Assembly (NCBI GenBank): GCA_001310715.1
Contig: BAXV01000014.1
Coordinates: forward strand, 1-64,000
Length of the DNA stretch: 64,000 nt
From: Pseudovibrio sp. JCM 19062
GTDB lineage: Bacteria > Pseudomonadota > Alphaproteobacteria > Rhizobiales > Stappiaceae
Reading direction: 5' to 3'
In this document: positions 10,116 to 19,822 of the stretch, piece by piece
Position numbering within the stretch: the stretch's first letter is position 1
How the letters are laid out: each line of letters starts with the position of its first letter
Notes under the pieces: model-generated
What the model saw: only the letters and a program-made list of their open reading frames with translations
What the model was told of the DNA's origin: nothing
The model's database searches: none
Program-made: the position numbers and the translations under genes

Positions 10116-10847
10116 GGAACATCTTCGAACGTTCGTGTTGGGGATTGTTGAAGAATGTTTCAGGATCATTCTCTTCAACAATCACCCCTTCGTCCATAAA
10201 GATGACCCTATCAGCCACTTTGCGCGCGAAGCCCATTTCATGGGTAACGCAAAGCATGGTCATGCCCCCTTCCGCGAGTTCAACCATAACGTCCAGAACT
10301 TCGGCGATCATTTCCGGATCAAGGGCAGACGTTGGTTCATCAAACAGCATGATTTTAGGGTTCATACACAGCGCCCTCGCGATCGCGACACGTTGTTGCT
10401 GACCACCTGACAATTGCCCTGGGTACTTGTGTGCCTGATGAGGGATCTTGACCCGTTCCAAAAGTTCCATTGCTATTGCTTCTGCTTCAGCTTTTGGCCG
10501 GCCACGCACGTGCCGCTGCGCAAAGGTGCAGTTGTCCAAGACGCTCATGTGCGGAAAGAGGTTGAAGCTTTGGAAGACCATCCCGACTTCCTGACGAATG
10601 GCATCAATATTCTTCAGGTTCTCATCCATTTCAATGCCATCTACCGTCAGGTTTCCTTCCTGAAATTCTTCCAGATGGTTGATCGTACGTATCAGGGTGG
10701 ACTTGCCTGATCCCGAGGACCGCAAATTACAATTTTCTCGCCATTGGCAACATCAAGGTCAATTCCGCGCAGGACGTGAAACGCCTCATACCACTTGTTC
10801 AAGTTGCGAATTTTTATGATTGAATCGTTATTTTGTGCTTCGAACAT
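10093..10847 (-). CDS. aapP: Amino-acid ABC transporter ATPase AapP, one frameshift
   Basis: Energy-coupling ATPase of the general L-amino-acid importer. The N-terminal part starts MFEAQNND at 10847 and reads to VICGP; the next part resumes at GSGKST of Walker A, then [10 protein letters not shown] (Q-loop), LSGGQQQR and [13 protein letters not shown]. One missing C near 10722 (GGTCCTCGGG where GGTCCCTCGGG is expected) separates the two and would restore GPSGSGKST. The total of about 251 residues is usual. It is the last gene of the leftward aapJQMP operon; the 3' end overlaps the convergent LysR gene. Confidence 0.9.
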
Positions 10848-10870
10848 GGAGCTTTTCCCAAGTGTTAAGA

Positions 10871-11981
10871 TCAATTCCGCATCCGGGCAATGTTCCTCTC
10901 AAGGAAGATGCCATATCGCGAGATAACCATATTGATGGTGAAGAAGATGACGGAGATACCGATAAATACTTCCAGGTCCAGTCCAACCCATTCCTGAGAT
11001 TCCAGTGTTGCCATTGCAAGACCAGTTAGGTCCAAGAGACCGACAATCATGACCAGGGAGGTTTCTTTGACTACGCCGATGAAGTTATTTATCAGGCTGG
11101 CACGGTGTTGCGCAGAGCCTGCGGCAGGATGATATATGCCATCGTACGCCAGTATCCTACACCAAGAGCTTTTGCTGCCTCGACTTGACCAGCGGGTATC
11201 CCTTGGATCCCTCCCCGTATGATTTCGGCCTTATAGACTGCTGAAACGAATACCATTACTGCAATAACACGGAACAACTGGTCCACTTCGACGCCGGCTG
11301 GCAGGAAGAGCTGAGCCATGAGAGAAGCCATGAACAGGAACGTGATGATTGGCACAGAGCGGATAAATTCTATGTAGCCCGTTGCAAGCCAGCGAATGAT
11401 TGGCAATTTAGACTGCCTTCCAAGCGCCAGAAGAATAGCAACAGGAAGCGACAGGCACATGGAAATAGCGGCGAGGTAGAAGGTCAGCATGAAGCCACCA
11501 AAACGGTGAGACTCTACTGTTGGTAAGCCAAACCCACCATTAAGCACCAGCCACAGCGCAAGCGGCAACAGACCTATGTAGACCACCACATATTTCTTCG
11601 GAATGCGGCGAGAGAACAATAGAGGGAACACCGCGACACCCAAGACAAAGGCAAGATCTACCCGCACCTGTCGCCTTCCGGATAAAATCCATAGACCAAG
11701 AAAGAGAACCGGTTGGTTAGCGCCAACCAACATGCCCCTCCACCTGTACATGCATCACGATCTGCCCCACTAAATGTTGCGGACAGGATTGCCCAATCCA
11801 GCGCTATAGGTAAGGCCTGCGCTAATAGGTAGAAAATGAAAAGGGTAATGGCGGTATTTAGCCAGGATGAGAAGAGGTTTTCCCTGATCCACTGCACAGG
11901 CCCGTTAGAAACCACCGGATTAGGGCGAGCAACAGACAAAGACGGCACATCTTGGGGAAGTTGAGCAACACTATCAGTCAT
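10871..11981 (-). CDS. aapM: Amino-acid ABC transporter permease AapM, two frameshifts
   Basis: Second inner-membrane permease of the general amino-acid importer. It begins MTDSVAQLPQD at 11981; a frame change near 11690 leads into VDLAFVLGVAVFPLLF and the core permease domain with RSVPIITFLFM and the EAA-type loop GQVEAAKALGVGYW. A second change near 11095 (one C missing in GTGCCAGCC) leads to a C-terminal stretch beginning LINNFIGVVKETSLVMIVG and ending NIARMRN with the stop at 10871-10873. About 370 residues in total. It starts three bases after aapQ ends and is followed by aapP after 23 bp. Confidence 0.88.
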
Positions 11982-11983
11982 GC

Positions 11984-13135
11984 CTAGTTCCTAACCAACG
12001 AGACTTTTTTATTGTAATAATTCATCAGAAGCGCGGTGAGCAGGTTGAAGAAACAATAGGTTGCCATCACCATCACAAGGCATTCGATCGCTTGTCCAGT
12101 CAGGTTCAGCGAAGTCCCGCCCGTGGTCGCCATCAAGTCCGGGTAGCCGATTGCAATACCGAGTGCGGAGTTCTTCGTAATGTTCACGTAGTAGTTTGCC
12201 ATTGGAGGCACGATGATGCGCATCGCCTGCGGCAGGATAACCTGCATCATTGTGCGTATAGGACTAACTCCAAGCGCAATAGACGCTTCTCTCTGCCCCT
12301 TGGATACTGCCAGTATCCCAGAGCGAATAACTTCAGAGATGTGAGCACCATAGTAGATGGTCCCAGCCAGCCACAAAGCACAGAACTCAGGTGATAGTGT
12401 CAAACCACCACGGAGATTAAAGCCTTTCAGTACAGGGATAGACCAAGACAGTGGCGCACCTAATGCAAAAAAGACGATAGTCGCAGGAAGCAACGCAAGG
12501 CCAAGGATCTTCACCGATAGGAACGGTGTCCTCTTGCCCTCCCGATTGAAGGTTTCTTTGCTCCGTCGAGCAAGCAGATAAGCAAGAGCAATGCCTGCAA
12601 CGAACGTGAGAATAACAAAGGAGAAGCCAGTCTCCATACCGGGTTTCGGCATAACAAAACCGCGATTGCTTAAATAAAACGAGTCAAACAACGTCCAGCT
12701 TTTGCGCACTGGAGGTAATATCAATACGATCCCGTAGATAATGAAAAGGTGGACCAGTATGGGGACATTCCGGAAGTACTCAAGGAAGCAATAACAGAGG
12801 CGGCTAAGCACCCAGTTAGACGAAAGCCGTCCAAGGGCCACTAACAAACCGACCGATGTAGCGCTGATGATTGTGAGGACCGCAATGAGTAGCGTGTTCA
12901 GCAATCCAACAAGATATGCATCCCAATGGGTATCTGACGCCGAATAGTCGATCAATGCCATGGAGATCTGATAGCCGGCTGTATCGTTTAGAAATCCAAA
13001 TCCGGAAGCGATGCCATTTTGTTCGAGTTTAACTGCCGCATTGTGGCCCAAGGCTACAAAAAGCGCTATCACTGCGACCAATGCAAAAGCTTGGATAAAG
13101 TAGGCACGGAAACGTTCGTTGTAGAGCGCACTCAT
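11984..13135 (-). CDS. aapQ: Amino-acid ABC transporter permease AapQ
   Basis: First permease of the general L-amino-acid importer, 383 residues, intact. It has the long N-terminal extension of this subfamily, several membrane segments, the motif LEYFRNVPILVHLF and the coupling loop around KGQREASIALGVSPIRTMM. It pairs with AapM, which follows directly. A gap of about 250 bp with hairpins separates it from aapJ, as is common where the binding protein is made in excess. Confidence 0.94.
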   Translation of the reverse strand: MSALYNERFRAYFIQAFALVAVIALFVALGHNAAVKLEQNGIASGFGFLNDTAGYQISMALIDYSASDTHWDAYLVGLLNTLLIAVLTIISATSVGLLVALGRLSSNWVLSRLCYCFLEYFRNVPILVHLFIIYGIVLILPPVRKSWTLFDSFYLSNRGFVMPKPGMETGFSFVILTFVAGIALAYLLARRSKETFNREGKRTPFLSVKILGLALLPATIVFFALGAPLSWSIPVLKGFNLRGGLTLSPEFCALWLAGTIYYGAHISEVIRSGILAVSKGQREASIALGVSPIRTMMQVILPQAMRIIVPPMANYYVNITKNSALGIAIGYPDLMATTGGTSLNLTGQAIECLVMVMATYCFFNLLTALLMNYYNKKVSLVRN

Positions 13136-13356
13136 ACTCGCTTAGCCTTTTATAAATTTTATGTCATGAAGTGGCCATATGCATCTTGCAGGACAAACGA
13201 TGGAGCAACTCTCAGTTTGTTTTTATATGCTGCAGGCACTTCTAAACGAGCATCTAAAGGATCTTAAAGACTGCTGGCTGGCGGTTTGTAGAACCCCTAG
13301 CGCTGCCAGCTTAGTTCGCATTTAGATGACTAAACCGTGCGGACGGTGAGAGGCTT

Positions 13357-13375
13357 GGGGAGTGCGCAACTCCCC
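13357..13375 (-). terminator. Hairpin downstream of aapJ (probable attenuator)
   Basis: Perfect 7-bp stem GGGGAGT/ACTCCCC with a 5-base loop, 12 bp past the aapJ stop. There is no T-tract, so it more likely stabilises aapJ mRNA or causes partial termination before aapQ. A second GC-rich inverted repeat lies near 13270-13310. Confidence 0.55.
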
Positions 13376-13386
13376 TCCTCATCAGA

Positions 13387-14406
13387 TCACCGAAACGGGA
13401 TGGCGTAGAAAAGGCCACCTTCGGTCCACGGCTTATTGAGGCCGCGGTCCAGATTCATGCGTGTGCCTTCACCGAGGTTCGCCTCAAAGATTTCGCCGTA
13501 GTTTCCCGTTGTCTTGACTGCATTCAAGATCCAGTCATTTGACACGCCGAAATCTTCACCAATGGTACCATCGACACCCAACACTCTGCGGATTTCAGGG
13601 CTTTCAGAGGTTGCAGCCAACTGCTCTACATTAGCTTTTGTGATCCCAGTTTCTTCAGCTGTTTCAAGGCCATAAATAACGTAGCTAACAATATCGCGCC
13701 ATTGTGCATCGCCCTTTACTACGTAAGGGCCTAAAGGCTCTTTAGAAATGATCTCAGGCAGCAACATATTCTCGTCAGGGTTCTTCAACCCAAGTTTTCG
13801 CGCCGCAAGACCAGTGCGATCATTCGTCATGACGTCGCAGCGACCAGTGCTGAAAGCTTTCGTGATTTCAGCTGCCTTCTCGATTACGACAACCTGATAG
13901 GACATGTCGTTTGAGACAAAGTAGTCATTAAGGTTCTTCTCGGAGGTTGTGCCTGGTGACACGCAAACACTAGCACCGTCCAACTCCAATACTGATGTGA
14001 CACCTAGATCCTTACGGATCAGAAATCCCTGGCCGTCATAAAACGTCGGGGTTGTAAAATCGACGCCAAGCTTGGCTTCTCGAGTTGCAGTTCCAGTTGT
14101 TTTGCGAATTAGAACATCGATTTCACCAGAGGTAAGAGCGGTGAAGCGGTTTTTCGAGCTCAGCGGCACAAACTGAACTTTCTCACCATCTCCAAGCACT
14201 GCGGCAGCAATTGCGCGACAGAAGTCTACATCGAACCCAACCCAACGCCCATCATCACTTTGCTCCGCAAAGCCAGCACTCCCGGAGTGCACTCCGCACT
14301 TAAGCTCTCCCCGATCTTTCACCACGTCCAACGTACCAGCATTGGCCAGAGAACCGGACAAACCAACAGTCAGTGAAACAGCGATACCCGCAACGATTGT
14401 CTTCAT
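13387..14406 (-). CDS. aapJ: Periplasmic general amino-acid-binding protein AapJ
   Basis: Solute-binding receptor of the AapJQMP importer, about 339 residues, intact. The ATG at 14406 (GGGAG upstream) gives a Sec signal peptide MKTIVAGIAVSLTVGLSG with cleavage after Ala-Asn-Ala. The mature protein opens GTLDVVKDRGELKCGV and contains GFDVDFCRAIAAAVLG, standard for family 3 binding proteins. An earlier in-frame start at 14523 would bury the signal peptide and is rejected. It is the first gene of the leftward operon. Confidence 0.95.
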   Translation of the reverse strand: MKTIVAGIAVSLTVGLSGSLANAGTLDVVKDRGELKCGVHSGSAGFAEQSDDGRWVGFDVDFCRAIAAAVLGDGEKVQFVPLSSKNRFTALTSGEIDVLIRKTTGTATREAKLGVDFTTPTFYDGQGFLIRKDLGVTSVLELDGASVCVSPGTTSEKNLNDYFVSNDMSYQVVVIEKAAEITKAFSTGRCDVMTNDRTGLAARKLGLKNPDENMLLPEIISKEPLGPYVVKGDAQWRDIVSYVIYGLETAEETGITKANVEQLAATSESPEIRRVLGVDGTIGEDFGVSNDWILNAVKTTGNYGEIFEANLGEGTRMNLDRGLNKPWTEGGLFYAIPFR

Positions 14407-14455
14407 TTTTTGCTCCCACTCACACCATGCACTACCTACCACAGCACGGTGATCT

Positions 14456-14905
14456 TTACCCATATATGAGTAAGCCTTGTGGCTGAATTTCGTCCAATGC
14501 CGTCTTGTTATAGCGAAATACACCTATGTCGTTTTTACAGATTCCGGTGTCAGGGTAGATTGATTCAATGTTCTGAAAACAACTCTTGGGAGCCAGAGTC
14601 GTCGAGAACAATGGTGGTCTGGTCTTTACGCTCTGACTACCAATGATCGCCAGCGTTGGGTTGTCCTCAGACGCCTCCAATTGGCGAGGTTTCAGGTAAG
14701 GAGCTTCATAAAGCCGATCCATAGCGCCTTCTTACGAGAAACGCTTGAAGTAGTACTGCACCGTATTATCTGACGGAAAGTCCTTCGGTAGGCCCCCCTG
14801 GCAGCCAGTCTCGAAGAGATCAAACAGAACGTTACCTAGGGCGTGTAGATTGCTACTACGGTGTCGGACTGCTTGGGCTGATTTGTTTCCTATGAAAATT
14901 GACCA
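14456..14905 (-). pseudogene. IS5-family transposase remnant
   Basis: Reading the minus strand from about 14905, degraded sequence gives LHALGNVLFDLFETGCQ, then GGLPKDFPSDNTVQYYFKRFS, followed by a stop, and after it DNPTLAIIGSQSVKT. These correspond to the N-terminal helix-turn-helix segment and the SQSVKT lead-in to the first catalytic Asp of IS5-type DDE transposases. The DDE core downstream is missing and frames are broken, so this is a dead fragment. It sits directly upstream of aapJ and outside the island boundary at 15168. No terminal inverted repeats were found. Confidence 0.7.
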
Positions 14906-15167
14906 AGAGTCACTTCCTACCGATTAAAACGCATACATATCGCAGCCTATTAATGCATTGAAGTTTACACTTGAATGGAGTCCAACCCATTTGAGTTCTC
15001 CATGTGTTTTGAAAAACACGCAGAACTCGATATCAACTTCACCCAGCGGAGTGCATGCCATGCATAGCAGCCTTTGCCGAATGAAAATCAAGGGGTTTTG
15101 GAGATGATGGGTAATAAAAATCTTGACGACTTTTAGTGTTAAACATCAATGTCTAGGAAGGAAAATA

Positions 15168-15187
15168 AATGGCGGAGAGACAGGGAT
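15168..15187. repeat. attL: 20-bp copy of the tRNA-Ser 3' end
   Basis: AATGGCGGAGAGACAGGGAT here is identical to 26635-26654, which covers the 3' end of tRNA-Ser. After four different bases the sequence GCCTACAC also matches the tRNA further in, as if the copy had suffered an internal deletion. It marks the far end of the integrated island. Confidence 0.88.
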
Positions 15188-15407
15188 GTTCGCCTACACA
15201 ACTCATTTACCAATAAAATCATAGACTTATCCGATTGCGATTTACTTCTAAGTATCACTTCTCTGTAACAACCTCAAGAGGTATGTTCGGTCATGGCTTG
15301 ACCAAGCTGTCGGCATCCGTCCCAACAAAACAACGGGTCGTATTGGCGTGGGCGTCCATCTTGATCAGCTTGCCGCCCTGCTGAAAACTACAAATAGAAA
15401 GCACAGC

Positions 15408-15958
15408 GCACCACTGTTAACTTTCGAACGAACACACTCCGCGTGGTCGAAACCAAGGGAGGACATTGGTTCGCGGCTTCTGATGTGTGCAAAGTGCTTG
15501 GAATTAAGAATACCACACAGACTGTCTTCGGCTAAGGCAGGCAGGAAAAACGTGTATCTGATACATGTTAAGGTCACGGCAGGAAGCTTATTCTTATATC
15601 CGAAAGTGGCCTCTACAAACTGGTTATGCAGTCTGACAAGCCTGAGGCTAAGCCCTTCCAAAACTGGGTGACAAAGGTTGTCCCGCCTGCCATCCGTAAG
15701 GACGGTGGCTACATCCAAGGTGAAAAGAAGGTTGTCACTGGAGAGACACCCATGAACGCCCAGCTCACCGTCACCGATAACAGCGAAGAAGCAGCCATGT
15801 CCTCCTTGGTGTTCCTGAATGAGACCATCAATCCAGCCCGTGAGGCAGCGGGTGAGAGCCTGCTACACAATACCGAAATGGTGCGCAAGATTGAGGATCA
15901 GTCTGGCGCATTAGGGGGTCTGCAAAATTTCTGTGCGACCGCCTCGCGATGTAGTTGA
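15408..15958 (+). pseudogene. Phage BRO-N/antirepressor gene remnant
   Basis: In one frame the sequence gives NTLRVVETKGGHWFAASDV, then CKVLGIKNTTQTVFG, a stop codon near 15530, and then ISESGLYKLVMQSDKP leading to EAKPFQNWVTKVV. These are the conserved blocks of the BRO-N domain found in phage antirepressors. The region between the blocks is scrambled and the N-terminus has no clear start, so it is decayed. The tail (from about 15750) is not recognised. It lies just inside the island end and is probably leftover prophage sequence. Confidence 0.7.
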
Positions 15959-16080
15959 TTCCGCCTCTTACTCAGCCTCTTAGCGCTGGGCTGTGCTTGG
16001 GCTTTTGAAGGGACTAATAGGCAGACTGGGGGTGACCCTGTCGCCAGTGTCTCCACTGAGGAACCACCCCCACCACCTTG

Positions 16081-16452
16081 TCAGGCATCAGTCAGATTGC
16101 ACCGCATCTTGATTTGACGGATGTTCTTGATTTCTTCCAGAATTCTTGGATCAAATGAGACGTAGTCGCCATTGGTCTCCCCCATGTCTCTGAGGAATTG
16201 AAGGACTTCCTTCTCTGCTTCGGTGTGCAGCTTCATGATCTTGTCCCCTCTTGTATGCAGCGCGAGTGTTTTCGCATAGCGTCTCTGTTTCTCTGAGCTA
16301 TCAGGGGAATTTTTGAGGTCTTCGTATAAATCACACAGCTCTTCTTGGCGTAGCTGGAGGGTACGAGCGAGGTGCTCTCTGACGCTCTGGCTGCGAGTGT
16401 TGCGGGCTGCGAGCAGGTATTCGGTGTCGGTGAGGTCTTCAGGTTTCAACAT
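16081..16452 (-). CDS. Hypothetical protein, 123 residues
   Basis: Not recognised. A highly charged, helical protein (many Glu, Arg, Lys) opening MLKPEDLTDTEYLLAARN, with no membrane segment and no cysteine cluster. The ATG at 16452 has a purine-rich stretch GAAAGAGA upstream. It is island cargo on the same strand as the phage regulator and recombinase to its right. The even charge pattern and full-length frame support coding, but no function can be given. Confidence 0.6.
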   Translation of the reverse strand: MLKPEDLTDTEYLLAARNTRSQSVREHLARTLQLRQEELCDLYEDLKNSPDSSEKQRRYAKTLALHTRGDKIMKLHTEAEKEVLQFLRDMGETNGDYVSFDPRILEEIKNIRQIKMRCNLTDA

Positions 16453-17165
16453 GTTGGTTCTCTTTCAGCTGATTTGATTGTTGTGTGTGCGTTTCCTCAG
16501 CACCCATCACGAATGCAGAGTTTCGGGAAAGCTAATGATGGCCCCTGATTGCTACATGCGCTCAGAGACTCTGAGAGCTTCACTGGGAGACGCTCGTTGT
16601 TATCTGGGGGTGATCGGCGTTTGACTCTTTGTGGCGCTCTGAGGGGATTGGTTAGTTCCCGCCCCCTTGCTGACCTGCTATAAATGAAATGAAGAGATAA
16701 CTCAGATTTGAGTACTCCCCTTCACACCAACCATGAAACAAAATAGCCCCACCGATTAAGGCAGGGCATGGACTTATTGAGGTAGGGAACTGGGCCAAGC
16801 TCGGGCTGTTGAGACCCCCGCCACATAGTGGGCTGGAAGAGCGTGTAGCCAGTAACTTAAGCTTATTCCCTTCTCTGGAGAGAGAGGGAGGGGAATAGCC
16901 TAAGCTATATAACTATGTAGGTAACTTTAGCTGCATCCCCAGATGCCCCCCTTACCCCCCATGAAAGCATGGTCGTTGGTAAGGAGGTACAGGTATCAGC
17001 AGCTTCGAACTTTAGCTTGCAGTTACCCCAGAGAGGCCCCCGAGAAATGTTTCATTCTCTAATGGTGGAACCTAATCTACTGACAGGTTCAGATCGTGGC
17101 CAGATCTACCACGTACACAAGCGCTTAGAGGTATTAACAACCAGTCCTCTCAAGCACTTTGTAGT
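16453..17165. other. Island segment without a supportable gene
   Basis: About 710 bp between two leftward genes. It holds a long imperfect inverted repeat at about 16857-16905 (CTTATTCCC arm against GGGGAATAG arm with a purine/pyrimidine-rich centre) and several short C-tracts. Short frames exist but none has a good start or recognisable protein. It may contain the phage-type control region of the island. Confidence 0.4.
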
Positions 17166-17939
17166 TCACTGATTAGATGCCACACTTTTCGATGAGCAGG
17201 TGAATAAACCGCCGCCCCTCTCTGTCCACTCGAGTTGATGCGAAGTGTACGTTTGATTCTCACCCCAGACACGGGTTCGTGTAGTTGTGAGGCCCTGTCC
17301 TGCATATTCATCGTAAAGCAACCATCCTTTCTTTTTCCCTTGGCGATTGAGACGGGGATATTGGATTCCGAGTTCATACAGGCGGGTGTTTAAGCACTGT
17401 GGTGTCATACCAAGTTCCTTCGCTATAATGGAGATAGGCATCCCATTGTCGGCACTCAAGACCTTGTCGTGGTACTCCAGCTTTGGCTGCGCTTCGGTTA
17501 ACTTAGCCTGAGCGATCTGCTTCTGCTCCATCTCATCAGCCCAAGCGCGGGCCGCAGCTACTGGGTCAGAGAAGTTAGGGAGTGCTGGTGCCTGCTCTCT
17601 GAGCTGCTGGTTCTCTTCCTTGAGGCGATAGACCTCAGTGATGACTGCATCACGCAGTTCAATTGAGTAGCCCAGCAGGACATTCATCAGGTAACGCTCA
17701 GGAAGAAGGTACTCCAAACGCTCCTCACCTTTACGGTCAATGTAACGGGCTGAAAACGCAGCCGGTTCAAGAAACAACTTCTCGAACAACTTGCGGCAAT
17801 CAGCCATGACATTCTTATGGAGCTTCCCAGTCTTCTCCGCGATCATACGGGAGGAGAACAGGAGTTCACACTTTGAGTCGAGGCCAGTGGTTGGTGTTAC
17901 GTGGAATGCTGGTGTGATCGGTGTTGGGAAGGTGTTCAT
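17166..17939 (-). CDS. Phage regulatory protein: Rha-like N-domain plus KilAC antirepressor C-domain
   Basis: Protein of 257 residues. The N-terminal part (about 20-110) resembles the Rha phage regulator family: SSRMIAEKTGKLHKNVMADC and a tail SIELRDAVITEVYRLK. A helical linker follows, and the C-terminal part (about 165-245) matches the KilAC/ANT antirepressor domain: LSADNGMPISIIAKELGM, LNTRLYELGIQYPRL and GWLLYDEY. Such proteins counter phage repressors or regulate prophage genes by binding DNA. I chose the ATG at 17939; a frame opening further upstream adds unrelated residues. The tail after TTTRTRV is divergent. Island cargo, probably from a phage. Confidence 0.8.
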   Translation of the reverse strand: MNTFPTPITPAFHVTPTTGLDSKCELLFSSRMIAEKTGKLHKNVMADCRKLFEKLFLEPAAFSARYIDRKGEERLEYLLPERYLMNVLLGYSIELRDAVITEVYRLKEENQQLREQAPALPNFSDPVAAARAWADEMEQKQIAQAKLTEAQPKLEYHDKVLSADNGMPISIIAKELGMTPQCLNTRLYELGIQYPRLNRQGKKKGWLLYDEYAGQGLTTTRTRVWGENQTYTSHQLEWTERGGGLFTCSSKSVASNQ

Positions 17940-18048
17940 TTGTGTCTCTCTGTGAGTTGAAGTTTCGGGTAAGCAATGGTGGAACTTAATTCCGCCGCGC
18001 GACCTCACAGGAGATGAGTAACTATGGTAAGTATTTGATTTAATTGAT

Positions 18049-18621
18049 TTATGATGATGGGTTCGGTAGTTCCTTCGCGATACGAATGACGCTGCTGCGG
18101 TCCACCCTAAGCTCTCTTGCTATGGCGCTCTTGTTCATGCCTTGCTTAATCAACTCAGCGACTTTCTTGCGGTCAATCGTAGGCTTGCCACCTTTGTAGA
18201 CTCCACGCTCTTTCGCTGCTTCAATACCTTCAGTCTGCCGCTGTTTGATGATGTCTCGTTCAAACTGTGCAACTGCTCCCAGTACACCCAGCATTAGCGT
18301 AGCCATTGGGTCTTGCTTGTCCCCTGAGAAGACCTGCCCCTCCCTCATGAAGCAGATAGATGCGCCCTTGCCTGTGATCTCCTTCACCAGCTGTTGCAGG
18401 TCCACCAATGAGCGGGCAAGGCGATCCATTGAGACCACGACCACCTCGTCGCCTTCCCTCAATTTGGTCATCAGCTCATTCAGCGCTGGGCGGTCACGGG
18501 TTACACCTGATGCCTTGTCGGTGAAGATGGCTTCAGCTTTGAGGTCTTGCTCCTTCAGCGCTTCAATCTGCCGTGCTTCATTCTGTTCAGTGGTGGAGAC
18601 GCGAACATACCCGAACTTCAT
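18049..18621 (-). CDS. Serine recombinase (resolvase/invertase family)
   Basis: Small serine site-specific recombinase of 190 residues. The nucleophile is Ser9 in GYVRVSTTEQ; the catalytic Arg cluster is seen in VVVSMDRLARSLVDLQ, and a C-terminal helix-turn-helix is seen in KKVAELIKQGMNKSAIAREL followed by VDRSSVIRIAKEL. Members resolve cointegrates or invert DNA. The ATG at 18621 starts the conserved domain; an in-frame upstream ATG at 18687 adds non-homologous residues. Being inside the island it may be a passenger from a plasmid or transposon, or control a local inversion. No paired crossover sites were identified. Confidence 0.88.
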   Translation of the reverse strand: MKFGYVRVSTTEQNEARQIEALKEQDLKAEAIFTDKASGVTRDRPALNELMTKLREGDEVVVVSMDRLARSLVDLQQLVKEITGKGASICFMREGQVFSGDKQDPMATLMLGVLGAVAQFERDIIKQRQTEGIEAAKERGVYKGGKPTIDRKKVAELIKQGMNKSAIARELRVDRSSVIRIAKELPNPSS

Positions 18622-18898
18622 TTGATGATCTCCCAAGCAGTGTTGTAACAGGGTGTTGTATTTGCTTGAGTGATGCATGTAAGCCAAACCCCACTTTGAT
18701 GCAACATCTTTTCTTGCGGTTTGTGATTGGCTGTAGGTGTAGTATCAGGGTGTAGGGTATTTCATCGCATGCTGGAAAGCTGTTCAGCAACATAAGGAAC
18801 TTAAACTTAGTAAGTATCGCGTAAGCATGCGGCCTTATAATTCAGGCAACCCATATTTGCGAGTGAGTTCACCGTAAGAATATATTACATTCACAATA

Positions 18899-19681
18899 TC
18901 AGTTTCTGCGAGCAATGCCGTCATTTTTTTCCTTGATTTTGAACTCAAGTTCGTCTGAGTCGGTCTCTATGACGATGACAAACAAAGGTTTTATGCTTGC
19001 GTATCCTTGGTGCTTCAGTAATGAAGTTATCAGCGTTAACTGGTTTAAACCGTTTGTAACAATTTTTGCTAAGGCTTCTAACTTTCTAACTCGTTTAACT
19101 TCGACAACAAAATTGCGATCCGCTAACTCGATAATACCGTCTGCTCGTAACGCTCTGGATTCCACTGAATTGACACGCACTTCCCTCCGAACAGAGCCTC
19201 CCAGCCTTTCTTGAAGATCTTGAAAAACAAGATTTTCTATCATATAACCGCGTATTAGTTGTTTCTGGACGGTTTGGTTTACGGATGTTGTCGGAGGCGC
19301 TGTCTCCTTCGATCTTTCTTTCTTCGTAGTCTGTGCACCGTCTATTTTTGATTTTTCTTCAACCGGAACACTCTTACTTTCAGTTTGTAGCTTCCTCTCT
19401 TCCTCAATTTCCTCTCTGAGCCGATCCCCAATATTAGCAGGCTCGTTGAGACCGTTGGCCTGCAAAAAGCTATCATCAGTCTTGTAATCGCTTGGAGCGT
19501 AGAGCTTTTGGTGGTGGCGAGCAATAAGCCAACAGAATGCACACAATACGATGAGAGGAAAGAGCACAATAAAAATTACAAGCGCCGTCTGATTTCCATG
19601 CGTGAGATGTTCGACTGATTTACCCAATAGTAGGGCGCTCATTCCATATATAAGTGAAATAAATAGAGCAATTATACTCAA
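18899..19681 (-). CDS. Membrane-anchored predicted PD-(D/E)XK nuclease
   Basis: Protein of 260 residues, not recognised by name. Two N-terminal membrane segments (about 3-20 and 32-53) are followed by a charged, disordered linker (about 60-140) and a C-terminal domain with a nuclease pattern: Glu149 in RGYMIENLVFQ, Asp181 in LRADGIIEL, and Glu194-x-Lys196 in NFVVEVKRV. This E...D...ExK arrangement is that of restriction-endonuclease-fold enzymes. I infer an inner-membrane protein with a cytoplasmic DNA- or RNA-cleaving domain. It sits between a serine recombinase and another predicted PD-(D/E)XK protein in the island. The frame is intact. Membrane anchoring plus nuclease is seen in some anti-phage effectors, but function here is inference. 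Confidence 0.6.
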   Translation of the reverse strand: MSIIALFISLIYGMSALLLGKSVEHLTHGNQTALVIFIVLFPLIVLCAFCWLIARHHQKLYAPSDYKTDDSFLQANGLNEPANIGDRLREEIEEERKLQTESKSVPVEEKSKIDGAQTTKKERSKETAPPTTSVNQTVQKQLIRGYMIENLVFQDLQERLGGSVRREVRVNSVESRALRADGIIELADRNFVVEVKRVRKLEALAKIVTNGLNQLTLITSLLKHQGYASIKPLFVIVIETDSDELEFKIKEKNDGIARRN

Positions 19682-19822
19682 TGGGTTTTTTTGCAGCCCA
19701 AGCAGGTAAGTTATCCATCAAGAAAATTGTTCCATTGCTCTACGAGATCAAATTAAAAAAAGTATGTTACGAAAGTGAGGTAAGCGAAATTCTACTTGTA
19801 ATTCAAACTGATGTCGCAAACC

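Noticed and set aside
9133..10410. One long 425-codon frame for the LysR gene
   Set aside because: Its start lacks the first half of the DNA-binding domain and its end runs through the opposing aapP gene; two indels place the true gene at 9164-10115.
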